64,000 nucleotides of DNA from Eretmocerus hayati (GCA_029851415.1 CM056744.1:9865268-9929267), one strand, 5' to 3'. Counted from the first letter of the stretch, positions 10,570-22,830 are shown. Made by a program: numbers and translations. Notes: a model not told the origin generated them from the sequence alone.

Positions 10570-12957
10570 TTATAATAAGTAACTCGATAAGTTCTTACAA
10601 TGGTCCAAAACTTTTTCGTCAACATACAACTTCAGCTTGGTCAATTTTTCTACATGAGTCAAAATGGAAATGATTGACTTCCTGTCTTCTTCATCCACTG
10701 TTTCCGGAGATTTGAAGCTCAAATACTCCAAAAATGCATACGTCGGCGGATTTCCATGACTATTTTTTACGTTTATATCAGCTCCAAGTTCCAGTAGCTT
10801 GACGATGCCAATATAATATCGATAACGCATTGCGAAGTACAGAGGCGTTCCAAAACGTGTAGATTCTGCATCCATATTGACATGATACTTAGAGAGCAAA
10901 TCAATCAAGGATGAGTCATTTTTAAAAAATAGTACGCTCACAGCTATGTGAACTGGTGTATCATCTCTGGCGTCTACCATATTCACACTAGCTCCTTTTT
11001 TTAAAGCTGTTTCTGCTAGTTCTCTATCCAAAGAGGGATATAATTCATAATTGCTGAACAAAATGTGTAGAATAGAGCCAATACATTTGCAGCAAGCATT
11101 GATTTTAGCGCCATGGTGGAGAAGAATATTCATAACCGTTTTCTGTCTAGTTAAAATTTCATTTGTAACACTTTTAACGAATTTCGGACTAAGCGAACTT
11201 GACATGTAAGGCACTATCGCATTTTTCAATAGAGGAGTCATTCCGCTCGAGTTTTCAACATTGATATCAGCTCCTTGCTGTATCAGTAGCTCAATGATCT
11301 GAATATGGATTTTGCGACTGGGCAACCAGTCAACGTCATTGTTTGTATCATTTAGTTCATGTGATCGATCGAGTTGCACATCTTTAAAATGATCACAGGC
11401 CAAATGAAGAGGCGAATTTCCCCTGGCGTTAACGTGATTTACATCAGCGCCACAGTTTAGAAGAAATTGAAGGATTTCAATATTGCTAGATTCTACAGCA
11501 AAATGTAGCGCAGAAAACCCAGGGTACCAAATTGCATTTGATTTAATATGAGAATTGACTGATGCTCCGTGCATCACTAAAGCCTTGATCAAATCAAGAT
11601 CGTCTCCCAAACATGCCATATGTAAATATGAGATACCGAATCTGTCTGTGTGATTGATACCTTCTGGATTTACCAAAGACATGAGATTTTTTAACTCATT
11701 TGGTAAGCAGACGTCTCCATGCTGACGAAATAATTCGTGGAAAAAAGTACGATCGTTTGAATTTTTTGCTATGGGATTAGCACCATGTTTTATCAACAAT
11801 TTGATTATTTCTAATCGTTGCTCGCGTTGAATATTAGAATTTCTGCATACCAAGTGTAATGGACCCTCTCCATATTTATCAAATTTTGTCGCATCTGCAC
11901 CATGTTCAAGGAGCAATTTCAAAACGTTCAAAGATGCACCTTTAGCTGCAAAGAGTAAAGCAGTAAAACCAGGAAAACGATCACTTTCTAGAGATACCGA
12001 ACTATTTAATTCTACATTGTTATCAATGAAAAATTTAATCAAATGAGCATGTTCAATCTCGCGTTTACCGATACAACAGCAATCTTTTTTATCATGAATT
12101 TCCAGAGAACAAAAAATCTGGAAGAGGCTCACACCGTATTCATCCACAGAATTTATAAGCTGCGTACCCATCTCATTCAATGCGTATCGCAGAATCAATA
12201 CACTGTGGAAATCAAAGCTGAAACTGTTCCTGAACATAAGGTGGAGTGGTGTCTTCCCTCTCTTATCCCTAGCAAAAAGATCTGTACTATCGTATGGTAA
12301 GAGGACACTCGAAGAAGAAGGATATCTATCAAAAAGGAAATGTAAAGCTGTGAATTCTTTCCACTTATCTGCGTTGAAACTAGAACGACTTTTTATGGAA
12401 AATTCGCGGGATAGGAAAATGTTTATGCCACGCTGATTCCTAACCCAACAAATAGCATGGAAAAGAGCTATATCATTCTCATCTTTTGGATCCAAACTAT
12501 CAGGCTCTAAAGCTGTTATAACGTCATCCAACACAAACGATATCATGTTTGGAAATGAGATCATGCCTAACTCAAGAGCTGTATCAATGTTAGCATCGCA
12601 GTCAAAAAGAGAAGCTCCTCTCTTCCACAACTCTAAGAAAATGCACCAATTTTTCATTTTCGCGGCATAATAAAGCGGTGAACAGAAGTGACCAGTCTTT
12701 CGAGGCAACCTTACGGAGCAACCTTTTTTAACGAGAAATTTCGATGTGAAAATGTGTTTTCGTCGTAGGGCTGTAACCAGAAGAATGTAGCTAAACAACT
12801 TGTCATCTGCATTTGAACTCATCCGAATAAGTCGACACACAAAGTTTCGCACTTGTGTTGTTAGGGTACCACACTCGACGTCTTCCAATATCTCTGTCTG
12901 TTCTCTCGATAGCTTGGATCGATAATCTTTGAAATTCATGACCACCTGATCACCCAT
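10570..12957 (-). CDS. Ankyrin-repeat protein B, lacking PRANC region
   Basis: A 795-codon single open frame. A non-repeat head of about 40 residues is followed by some sixteen ankyrin-type units, including CSPLYYAA, FTALHFLF, GKTPLHLMF, GFTALLFAA, GEGPLHLVC, GISYLHMAC, GFSALHFAV, GNSPLHLACD and DTPVHIAV. It ends in LKLYVDEKVLDHC, where the paralogues run on for about 130 more residues into PRANC. The start may be the ATG at 12957 or, by alignment with the gene at 47163 (MNFKDY versus MDFEDY), the ATG at 12939. A splice acceptor (TTTTTCAG, exon beginning at about 12967) lies just upstream, so a 5' UTR intron is likely. Binding partners are unknown. It could still be expressed as an ankyrin-only protein or be an early pseudogene. 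Confidence 0.85.
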   Translation of the reverse strand: MGDQVVMNFKDYRSKLSREQTEILEDVECGTLTTQVRNFVCRLIRMSSNADDKLFSYILLVTALRRKHIFTSKFLVKKGCSVRLPRKTGHFCSPLYYAAKMKNWCIFLELWKRGASLFDCDANIDTALELGMISFPNMISFVLDDVITALEPDSLDPKDENDIALFHAICWVRNQRGINIFLSREFSIKSRSSFNADKWKEFTALHFLFDRYPSSSSVLLPYDSTDLFARDKRGKTPLHLMFRNSFSFDFHSVLILRYALNEMGTQLINSVDEYGVSLFQIFCSLEIHDKKDCCCIGKREIEHAHLIKFFIDNNVELNSSVSLESDRFPGFTALLFAAKGASLNVLKLLLEHGADATKFDKYGEGPLHLVCRNSNIQREQRLEIIKLLIKHGANPIAKNSNDRTFFHELFRQHGDVCLPNELKNLMSLVNPEGINHTDRFGISYLHMACLGDDLDLIKALVMHGASVNSHIKSNAIWYPGFSALHFAVESSNIEILQFLLNCGADVNHVNARGNSPLHLACDHFKDVQLDRSHELNDTNNDVDWLPSRKIHIQIIELLIQQGADINVENSSGMTPLLKNAIVPYMSSSLSPKFVKSVTNEILTRQKTVMNILLHHGAKINACCKCIGSILHILFSNYELYPSLDRELAETALKKGASVNMVDARDDTPVHIAVSVLFFKNDSSLIDLLSKYHVNMDAESTRFGTPLYFAMRYRYYIGIVKLLELGADINVKNSHGNPPTYAFLEYLSFKSPETVDEEDRKSIISILTHVEKLTKLKLYVDEKVLDHCKNLSSYLL

Positions 12958-12967
12958 GACTTCTGTT

Positions 12968-12978
12968 CTGAAAAATGA
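12968..12978 (-). promoter_or_regulatory. Predicted 5' UTR splice acceptor of gene B
   Basis: On the minus strand ATCATTTTTCAG precedes AACAGAAGTC-ATG. A pyrimidine tract plus CAG sits a few bases from the start codon. A similar arrangement occurs at the paralogue's start near 47191, supporting a conserved non-coding first exon. Confidence 0.55.
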
Positions 12979-13544
12979 TTAATCAATCAATGACAAAATA
13001 GATTATCATTACTTTTTTGATCTAAAGGAAGCTTTTGCGTGAGTGCAACTGGGGGGGGGGTGGAACAAGGGCTTAATTACAAAATGGCTATTTCGAGAAA
13101 AACGATAAAATCTAATTGTATCTGGCCCGTGGCATGGTTCGATGCGTATACCTGGCTTATTTCAAAGATTTCGGCATCCCCAAAACAACCGCACAGGATT
13201 TGAATGGATAATTAGGGCCTTTTTCCCAATGCTGAGTCAATTTTTGGGATACTTGGTCCACTAAAAGTTGAATAACGATGCGAAATCAAGTTCAATGACC
13301 TCCAAATTTCATCAGCATATCTATGGGTATGTCACACGAGATATCCGATTGTGATTCAACGTCTCAATACATTTTCATCGATTATGCACGTGAAAGCATT
13401 GAGTGTGTGAAACTGAGGTCACTCGATATTTGCTTGGCAAGCATGAAGATACATTTTTTGAAGGCCAAAGAATATGATTTGATAGCCAGAAAGAGATATG
13501 GAGGTCATGAACATTTTTTAAGAATTTTTTCGTAAAAAATTAGG
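12979..13544. other. Upstream of gene B, non-coding
   Basis: This stretch contains a G10 run at about 13051-13060. No gene or convincing promoter was identified. Confidence 0.35.
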
Positions 13545-13745
13545 CCCTTTTTACCAATATTCCACCACTCAGGCCCCTTATCCCGATATCGATTGTGGAG
13601 TTAGGCCCTTTTGAACGAGTTTCTCCGATGACTTAGGCCTTTTATACCAATACTGTCGCAGGAAGCCCTTTCCACCAATACTTCTGTTCTTAGGCTCTTC
13701 CTATCAGTACCTTTGCACTTAGGCCTTTTTTTCAAACATAATTTT
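13545..13745. repeat. Irregular tandem repeat with TTAGGCCYTTTT core
   Basis: About five to six units of 35-50 bp each contain TTAGGCCCTTTT or a variant followed by ACCAATA. A relative with the same core occurs at 27780-27980. Confidence 0.7.
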
Positions 13746-13797
13746 TCTGTGGCTTGGGTTCTTTCATAAAATCATTGAGGTCTTGGGGATTTTATGG

Positions 13798-14786
13798 CCC
13801 GATTGGAAACAAACTTGAAGCCTTGATCAAGATTGGATAAAATACTTGATCCTTTTGATCAAGGCTGGATCCAGAAATGTGACACCTACTTGATCAAGCT
13901 TGAATGTTTTTCTTGATATTTCTAGGGTCACTATAATTTCTTGGGGGACTTTGAGCTTAGAATTGGATCATTTATTCATCAGTAATTATGTTGTGCTTGA
14001 GGAGTTTTTGGTGTTTATGAGCTTCAAGACCGAGAAATTACGGGATCTTTATTTCTCAGAATGAAATTGATATCTCAATCTATATGATACTTGAATAGAA
14101 TATTTATCAGATATGTGAATTATTCACACTATTACTTGAAACAAGCTCATGATTTTAATGTGGTCGACACAAATAGAGTTTTAATTCTCATCAAGTTTAT
14201 TCATTACTTGTCCAGTGAAGTGAAACGTGTCTTTACATCTTAATTCTGTAAAGACGTGATGCTCCTCTCCTAAAAAAAAACAAATAAGTTTTCGCATATT
14301 CAGTGCATTGTTTATAAAAATTTGACATAACCTATAATATAACAAAGCTGCCTGTAACTGGCTTGTACCGGTACACATGAACACTCATCAATGTAAAAAT
14401 TCAGCAATCAGATACTACTTATATTCTTTCCCTTGAGTAAGAAACCTAACCTATAAATTCTGAAATGCCTCTCGTTACCCATGATATGATAGTTCAATGT
14501 GCCGTACATGTTACAGCCATAGACATCTTCAAGCTATGTTTGAGGAGCATTTGAACTGATATTCATTGACACGTGCAAGCTTTAAATGCATATTAAAATC
14601 AACTCCAAAATCAACGACGGAGTGTATTATTTTGTGACAGCCGAGCGGACGACGCCACATGCTAAAATCAAGTAAAAGGCTCAAGCTTGATCCAGTAGGC
14701 GTCACGTTTCTGGATCAAGATTGGATAAAAAACTTGATCAAAATTGGATCAAACTATCAAGCCTCTTGAAACTATTTCTAATCGGG
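13798..14786. mobile_element. ~1 kb TIR element with ~110-bp inverted ends
   Basis: The left end starts CCCGATTGGAAA and continues with TTGATCAAGATTGGATAAAA. The right end is its imperfect inverted copy and finishes at TCGGG (14786). Both arms contain GGATCCAGAAA/TTTCTGGATC and a GTGACRCCTACT segment. No transposase was seen. Flanking bases (GG) do not define a clear target duplication. Confidence 0.75.
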
Positions 14787-14963
14787 GGGTACCTCTCTCT
14801 GTAGTGATAAGACCCTTTTACGCAGTCAAATTCGTGCTGAGGTTCGATCCCTAAACGAAATTCCCTTCCAGATTCTCATTGTTATAATCTTTTAATCGAT
14901 GTTGGAAGAATCTCTCATGGTATGCTCCAGACTTTTTTGTTCATTTTGGAAGTACTAGTGATG

Positions 14964-15085
14964 TACACTCGCGAACAAGGTGAACCGTAATGGGATGACG
15001 GTCAGCGGCCATTCGACATCTTTTGTCTCGCTCACACCTAATGGGTTATCTCACAAGTGCGAGTGAGATGACAGATTTCGAGACA
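14964..15085. mobile_element. Truncated relative of the TA-flanked MITE at 63188
   Basis: TACACTCGCGAACAAGGTGA, a GACGGTCAGYG segment, and TCTCGCTCACACCTAATGGG correspond in order to the intact 165-bp element at 63188-63352. The right end is lost. Confidence 0.6.
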
Positions 15086-15210
15086 GATTTTGAACTTTGA
15101 CCACTTTCCACCACGAACACTGGTAGTTTTTGGAACGGTTTTTGCTGTCGAATAACCCGGCAAATACGATGAAGTGGTTAACGAACGTCGTGATTACAGG
15201 TAACATGTTT

Positions 15211-15803
15211 AATAAAATGAATAAAAAAAAAATTTTAAGGCAAACGCTTTTTTGAACGCTCAATTCAACTCCCTAAAAAGTGAAAAATAAGTGAAAGTAT
15301 AATGACCAAAGTAAAAGTATAACAGATAATTGTATCATTACTTTATGAAAGATTACTATTGAGGAGTTTAAAATGATTCTGCCAGTCTCTGAATTAGTAT
15401 TTTCCAGGTTCACTTTTGGAATCTCCAAACAAATAATCAAAAATCCTGAAAACATTACCACTTTAAAATCCATATGTCATGAAAGCGTGGGGTGACCAAG
15501 AAGATAATGTGGTGTACTTTTCCTTTTCATGGCACCCCACGCTTTCATGACAGATGGATTTTAAAGTGGTAATGTTTCCAGGATTCTTGATTATTTGTTT
15601 GGAGATTCCAGAAGTGAACCTGGAAAATACTAATTCAGAGACTGGCAGAATCATTTTAAACTCCTCAATAGTGTTCTTCCATAAAGTAATGATACAATTA
15701 TCTGTTATACTTTTACTTTGGTCATTTTTCACTTTTTAGGGAGTTGAATTGAGCGTTCATAAGAGCGTTTGCCTTAAAAAATTTTTTTTTTATTCATTTT
15801 ATT
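15211..15803. mobile_element. Foldback element, ~280-bp arms
   Basis: Sequence 15211-15494 returns inverted at 15533-15803 with few mismatches, around a 38-bp loop. The inner tips are GCGTGGGGTG and CACCCCACGC. Mirror-image short frames in the arms are not genes. No clear terminal duplication was found. Confidence 0.8.
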
Positions 15804-16876
15804 TTGCTCTTTTTAGTTGAAGTCAATCCGATAGCACCCATGGATTATATCATTAGTTTTGTCCATCCTCTCAATTCACATCTTGGATAACAAGTTACTT
15901 TTGGGAATACCAACTGATTAGAAGACTCGATAATGTCCCTTTCGGATGAACAAATGGATTCAATTCTTGGACATCTCCATTGCCAAGTAACTTTTGAGAG
16001 CAGTAACAGAACATACACATTCAGTCGAAACCCTTTTTCATAATACAAGAATATCAGCATGGAGTTCTGCTAGAACTTGTTCCTTAAACATCATCCTGAA
16101 ACTTCCTCTGTGCACCAATTTTTTGAGATTTTAGACTGTTTGTAGTTCCAAGGGTTTTCCACAAACTTGAAATATCTCACCTGATTCAGAAGTTTGAAAT
16201 TGATACCAAGAATAGTTGAGAGTGGTCAGAAATTTGGGAGACTGATTGTGAGTTGGCAAATTCTTGTTTGAATCATGATCTTTTACAATGACTAACAATA
16301 AGCTGCTGCAACTGTATGATTACAGGAGTGCATTTATTAATTGTTTTCAATCTTCCATCATCTCAATACGAGTGGCTCTTCACTCTATTCCTGAGAGCCT
16401 CAGAATCTGCTAACAATTGAAAGTCTCATTCACGGTTCCTCGCCATGGGTGTATACCCATCATGAATCTACGCGTGGAGTCTGGTGGAGTCATGAGACTG
16501 GTAAATGGAGTTCTCTAAGAGTTAAAAATGGCTCCGAATACATCATTAAACATCAAGAGACCAACATCAAGGTCAGGGACTATGTTCGAGGTTGATGGTA
16601 CCTGGGAATTCTGAATAACGAGATCCAGCAACACAACTAAAATGACTTCTACATAACACTTCCACTTCATTTCACTTTCCAAAAGTAGACCAAATTTCTT
16701 AATTCATTTTGGATATAAAAAACACACTATTCTTTCTGTCTGATATTGAATATTCTGTGGTGAAACTATGAGCTGACACAAGGAAATTTATGTCCTGGTA
16801 TAGGGGGAACACGCTGAGATGCGACATCCCTCACGCGCAAGAACACCACAACGAACACATTTTTTCTTGATCTGTT
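15804..16876. other. Non-coding stretch, nothing recognised
   Basis: No frame with family resemblance and no obvious repeat was seen. Confidence 0.35.
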
Positions 16877-17031
16877 TATTGAGTTCTCTGCCGCGGCTAC
16901 TCATCAGTCCTACATCTATACATTGTCGCGCTGTGCTGATGCGGGCGCTTAGGGCGCCTGCGCGCACCAGTCTCTCCTCGTCTCGTCGTTTTGTAGCTTG
17001 TCTATAGTCCGTTGCGTGGCGTTGCCAGACG
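16877..17031. repeat. 155-bp direct repeat, copy 1
   Basis: GC-rich for the region and, as far as I can read, identical to 21672-21826. It may be part of a long terminal repeat, but the sequences flanking the two copies differ. Confidence 0.9.
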
Positions 17032-17689
17032 TGTGTGAATTTTCTCCTCGGATGATTTATTCAAAAACGGAATCGAATAGTGTTGCGAGATGTTAGATTG
17101 TAACCCGCAATACTGAGTTGTGCCGAGTTTGGAGTGGGTTTTCTCTACTTTTGGAGACCAAAATGTTCGCATTGCCGTGCGTGCATTAGCTAGAAGGTAG
17201 AGGGTCATTACTAGACGTACAGGTTGACGCCTGCTCACATTTTCCAGAGCCGTCTAACAGAGTTCAATGAGCGCTGTGAGCGCATCAACTCGCCGTGATG
17301 GTGTTTGCTTCAACTAGAGCATCAAAATTGTGTTAAACACGTCGAGATGCAATTCGAAATATGAGAAAACGCGTGCTAGAGGTATGCGTGCGGATACAAT
17401 ATGCTTATCTGTCTGATACACTGCGGTGCAGGTATCGGTGCAGTGGCATGATCCAAACAAACCGCATGAAACTATAGAGGTATTGAAGGTTATTTGATGA
17501 TACTAGGAATGTGTATTAGAAGTTGCATGTGTGCATAGCTGAGACATTGCTTGCGGCTGATAAACTGCAGTGCAGGTATCAGTGCGGTGGCATATTGGAA
17601 GCTCGTATTAGAAGTTGACTAACGTGTGACACAGGTAAACGCTATGGAAGTTACACCACCTAATAACCTAGAAGTTAATCACAAAAAGG

Positions 17690-17815
17690 GATTTCAACTC
17701 AAGTTTATAAAAAGCATAGAAGTTTAGAAGCACAGAAGTTTAGAAGCATAGAAGTTTAGAAGCATGGAAATTTAGAAGCATAGAAGCATAGAAGTATTAT
17801 GGAAGCATAGAAAGT
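17690..17815. repeat. Simple repeat of TAGAAGCA/TAGAAGTT
   Basis: Short units such as TTAGAAGCATAGAAG recur about nine times with small variations. Confidence 0.75.
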
Positions 17816-18721
17816 AGAGTTGAAAATTGCCAAAGTTAAAAGCGCGTGGCAGATTTCGATGGAAATAGAAGCTACAATTCGAAGTGAACCACCCAACATC
17901 ATCGAAAACCGAAAGGAACTCGATCATAAGAAAATTGACAGCGGCTGCGACTGAAATGGGCGTATTTCACATCGTGATATACCCGTACCCGGTATATTAT
18001 AGTTCATCGATCCACTGATCAGAGTACGACGAACGCAGTGCCGGACAAAATGGCGGTTACCCGGTCGATTTTCCGAAATTGCATTGATGTTCGTGCAACT
18101 AGGTTATTCGCCCGAGTAAGTTTTTCTTCGGGATTGTGCAAACTGTATGCGTGTGCGATCGCCCCTACCACGTCAAATGGCTTGTCCGTCGTACGGTTGG
18201 ACAGTGGGAGGGAGCACGTATACAGCGAGTACATTTTCGGGAATTACGCATTTAGTTATGACGATCTCTGCTAGTAGTACTAGCGGAGTGGAGTCTAAAC
18301 TATATACATACATATGATTCAATGTGTATGCAATTGGACCATCGTCATTGATATTTACAGTCAATTGGGTATCACTGGATACAAGGCTGGACGTGCGTTC
18401 CAAGGTAACTGGTCATATATGGAAGTACAATATCAATTGATCATTGAATTAGAATTAAATCCAGATCTGGCATGTTCTAAGTACTTGAAGTTGAGATTGA
18501 TGAGCTAGAAGCTAAACTCAGGGGATGGATTAGAGAGTAGATGTAGAAGTCAATGTTCAACAAGAAATTGATATTACTTAGAAGTTCCTCGCACATTTTG
18601 AAGAGGGCTTGCGCCTCGTTACACGGATGCTAAACTCAGAGGTTCGATGAACTAGATGTTTTGGTAGAATTTGTGAATGAGGTTTGCCTCTCGTTTCAGA
18701 ATTGCCAAAATTAGAGGTTTG

Positions 18722-18885
18722 ATGAGCTAGAAGTTTACTCGACTAAAAATTTCTTTTTGAAATATTTCAGGTGATGAGCTAGGAGTTTACTCGACCAAAA
18801 ATTTCTTTTTGAAATGTTTCAGGTGATGAGCTAGGAGTTTACTCGACCAAAAATTTATTTTTGAAATGTTTCAGTGTTTCAGTAT
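18722..18885. repeat. Three tandem copies of a ~58-bp unit
   Basis: Each unit contains GATGAGCTAGRAGTTTACTC then AAAAATTTMTTTTTGAAAT and GTTTCAG. The last copy is partly degenerate. Confidence 0.85.
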
Positions 18886-21671
18886 GTGACCTACATCTAG
18901 CACTTGCTGTATTTTAAGCATCTCAGGAGTGGCACCTGTACCTGCTGATAGAAATGCCAACAGTCAACGTGTAGAATTCCGTCGCTGCATCAGCTGATAC
19001 ACAGGGTTTGTATCCAAACCTCCCCTCGGGCACTCTCGTGCACTCCTAGAAGAAATAAGACCACTCTCGGAATGGTCAGGAAGTCGAAGCTCGACTAGGT
19101 ACGTTGAGTGAACTCTCGTGACAATCTCGGGCGTATGGTCTGAGCTTAAAAGGGACATCGCCGAGATTGGGAGGGAGGAATAAACGAAGTTCACCCCGAA
19201 CTCTCTAAGATGGAGGAAACGTACTGACTTGAAGTCAACTGAGTTAGAAGGCACCACAAACTTAGAGTTTGAACATAACTCTGTGGCTAACCTAGAAGAA
19301 ATTTCAGAATGTTGAACCTAGAAGTTTTTCATTTGTCCGTCGAGTGGAGAGAGCGAAGTAATTCGCGTACAAGTCGGGAGATTCAGAAATCGAACCAGCT
19401 TAGTTTTGGGATCTCCTGGAAGTTCATGGCGAATAACAAACAACGAATTTTTTTCAGGAAACCATACTTGAATGTTCGTATCTACTTAGATGTATTCTAA
19501 ATACAAATCACTATAAGGCGCATCATATGACCGACGACGAATTTAGAAAAATCTACCGTCTCATCCTAAGCGAGTGATGTTCAACCACACGTCGAAATGA
19601 GAAGTACCCACAGTGAGGAGATCAACCCTAATCCTTCAGAGGCCGGAATTTGTTTCAACAAATGAATATGAAGTCTGAAATGAAAGATGAACTCGAATTC
19701 AGTTAGAAGATTGACTTAGAAGCTGTATTGAGGAAGTCAAAATTTGACTTCTCATATCTAGAAGACTGGTTTACATAAGTTGCCCAAACGGGCCAATAGA
19801 TCGATTGAACCCACATGTATTGGATTATAGTCACTGCTGTGCAGGACTTATTTCATTATCTCTGGTATCATTCATTCGTGGGATCACTAAAGTCCAGACG
19901 AAGCTATTTGAAGAATCGAGGAGCAGCCCTCGACATGAGTACGACAGTGCTTGTGAGCAGTGACACCAGTCAACTCTCAAGAAGTACAGTCAAATTGACT
20001 TTGTTATCAAACTAACGTGTCCCAAATGACTCGTTGATGTTAGCCAAAGTATAGATGTAGATGACGAATGAACACTTGCTGTGAACAAGTCTCTGGCACA
20101 GATGTCTGACGTAGAATTAGGTCAAGCGGAATTGGTGATTCGATTTGAATTTTTGCCGAATCAAAGATTTGTGCAAAAAGTACGAGAATAGTTTAGAAGT
20201 CACACGTAAATCATGCGCACAGACACTATAGACGAACACCTTTAGCAAACCCAAAATGTACCATGGTAGAGATGGGTAGACAGCAAAATCTCCCTAACAC
20301 CGGAGCTGTCCATAGAGGATGCTCTTCTGGTATTAGGAGGGAGAATAGAAATGAGTTGAAGAACTATAGAGGCCGAAGAAAATAGGAGCAAGATATTCGA
20401 CTAAGATAACGGCCGGTGTTGGTGGGGAACACCTTGGACAAAGAAGGAAGGGCATGGTTCTTCAAATCAACAACACAGCGACATGTTCTGTGATCTCTTT
20501 ATAAGGTGTGAGAAGGAAATATCGAATGCAAATTCACAACTCTATCCACGGAGGCACAACGGCGTAGCTGAGGAGATAACAAAGCTGTTCGTTGAGTAAA
20601 AGCAAAGTGTTTCTACGACTCTGGCCGACCTCAGAGTACATGGATGCTCGAATTAGAAGGGGACGCTATGTTCATGTGCAACAGGTCGTCTTATTCCGAT
20701 ATCATCTCGGGACACCTAGTAAGCTTGCACCTGACTACTAGCTACATGGAGATGATCTAGAAGTTTCGATTGCCTGACTCATGTCATCTCCCTCGAAATT
20801 TGTGAAGAGAGGATCCAGTCGCAAGAATCCACCTTGCCAGCTACATACTCGGAGGCCAATGAAGTGCTCAGGCTGGATGGATAGATAGATAGAAGAAAAA
20901 GAGACCTCAATCGAACTAGGAGCTACAATCCAAACAGACGATTCTGGAGGGCTTGAAATAGAAGTATAAAATTAGACGAATTCAGGAATAGACCGATCAC
21001 TGCCTGGTTAGACGACTAGACTGTAAATGTTTACGCCGTTGAGGAGATGCTGCTAACCTTGATGCGACGGAAATTTCCATTTCCTCTTAAGAGATTATTA
21101 GAAGCCAAAATCAGTCGTGGGCTCCACTGGTGGAATGAATCCCTTGGTTAAATCGACAACGTTCCTGGATTTTAAGAAAGCCAGTCCAACAGACACCAAG
21201 TCAGAGTGACCTTAGAGAGACCCTAGAAGTAGACGAAAAGACTGGAAAGAATGGTTGCTTATATGTGCAAAGAAATTGAATTGGAAGAAATCATATAGAA
21301 GGACTAACTGAGAAGAAAGTCGAGAGGCGATTCGATCAATTTAGAAACGGTCCACCGTGAACCACTTAGAGGGAAGACGAACTAGAAGTACGAACTAAAT
21401 GATATAGATGTATTAGAACGAATATCAAAAGTCCATACTAGAATCTAAGACGTACTCGAATAATACTCTTGTGCTATTTGAAGTGTGTTGAACTAATGGG
21501 ATAATATTTCCCTGAGTTTATGCTTGTTACTAGAAGTATTCCACGACTCGAGTTGCAGAATTTATCCCAAAACAGCAATTCTCGAGGAAAACATCCACCA
21601 GCAGCAGTGTAACCGACGAGGGATCGGATAGCCGTAGCCTAAGGATTCGTAGCCCTTGCAGAGGGAGGGAG

Positions 21672-21826
21672 TATTGAGTTCTCTGCCGCGGCTACTCATC
21701 AGTCCTACATCTATACATTGTCGCGCTGTGCTGATGCGGGCGCTTAGGGCGCCTGCGCGCACCAGTCTCTCCTCGTCTCGTCGTTTTGTAGCTTGTCTAT
21801 AGTCCGTTGCGTGGCGTTGCCAGACG
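21672..21826. repeat. 155-bp direct repeat, copy 2 (possible 3' LTR start)
   Basis: Identical to 16877-17031. It continues into an AT-rich tail containing AATAAA (about 21947) before the sequence changes near 22062, as would an LTR of about 390 bp. The first copy lacks this tail. Confidence 0.85.
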
Positions 21827-22680
21827 CGGAGCACATTGTATTATAACACACGTTGTGACTCGCTTTTTGTACTTTGATATCGTGTACCATACTACATCTA
21901 GAATCTTACCTTGTGTACCTAGATTCGATCTTTGTAGATACTTATAATAAAACTCGCGTATTTCCTTATATAAAAGTGCGTGTTATAAGCAGAACCCGGG
22001 CGTACTCTTACACTGTTATAGCTCCTGAGGCTTGCACGTGGCCCGCACTACTCCGACACGACATTTTTTTATGGTCCAAAACCATAATTTAGGTCTGTAA
22101 TATGAATAACAAGATCGTGTCATGGGATGGGGAGGTCACGGCGTGGCACCAAGTAGAAGCTGCATCTCGGGTACCCGCATCTCGAGGGTGTACCACGAAA
22201 GACATTCACAACAGGCACACTTTTACTCGATCCGGAGACACTCATTTTCACCAGGAAGCCACGATTCTCCCGCAGAAGACCGGCTACAACCTGACGGCAT
22301 GGTGATGAGCTTACAGATATAGCTATAGCTTAGCTAGGCGGCCCATGCTGTCTGCTGCTGCTCTCAGTGCGCAGCTGCGGCGCGCGCATTCTCATTGTCC
22401 GAAATAAGATCCAAGAAAGAACATTTCACTCACACAAAGATAAATGCGGCACACGTATGAGAAACTGCCCGATATAGGTATAGAAAATACCCGGCGAAAA
22501 GCGAAGCGACACCAATGACCTTGATGCCGAAGTGCATAAAAGCGTTTTAATTAATTAATATAAATAAAAATCGATTTGTATCTTTTATGAATTTTTTCAG
22601 AGGCCTCAATCACAGGGAGTCGATATGAGATTTCTTTTCTCCTATTTGTCAAAGTTTCGAAGACATGTAAATAGTGTATT
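21827..22680. other. Possible LTR tail, then unassigned sequence
   Basis: About 21827-22062 may be the rest of an LTR. From 22062 on, only short overlapping frames occur and no family is recognised. Confidence 0.3.
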
Positions 22681-22689
22681 AAGCAACTA

Positions 22690-22830
22690 GGGGTCAAACA
22701 GAAATTTGCGCACGAGTGCCCGCAACGAGTGTGCAAATTTCGTTTGCGCACGGCGCAAATGATGAAACTGTGCGTAAATGATGAATTTGCACACGAGTGC
22801 GGGTACGAGTGCGCAAATGTTTGCCCCGTG
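22690..22830. repeat. Low-complexity GCGCAAAT/TTTGCGCA tract
   Basis: Alternating GTGCGCAAAT and inverted TTTGCGCAC words pair into many small hairpins. A similar tract lies at 27225-27420. Confidence 0.55.

Larger units (their letters stand above)
17032..21671. mobile_element. Decayed block between 155-bp direct repeats, LTR-element-like
   Basis: This 4.6 kb has no long frame but keeps protein-like scraps. CTAGAAGTT/TTAGAAGTT (Leu-Glu-Val in one frame) and relatives recur dozens of times. A purine-rich tract (AGAGGGAGGGAG, 21660-21671) abuts the second direct repeat, as a polypurine tract abuts a 3' LTR. No protease, reverse transcriptase or integrase motif could be identified, so the assignment to LTR retrotransposons is tentative. 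A tandem repeat (18722-18885) lies inside. Confidence 0.4.

Noticed and set aside
21562..21834. Minus-strand 90-codon frame
   Set aside because: It overlaps the 155-bp direct repeat and the purine tract, and starts in repeat sequence.
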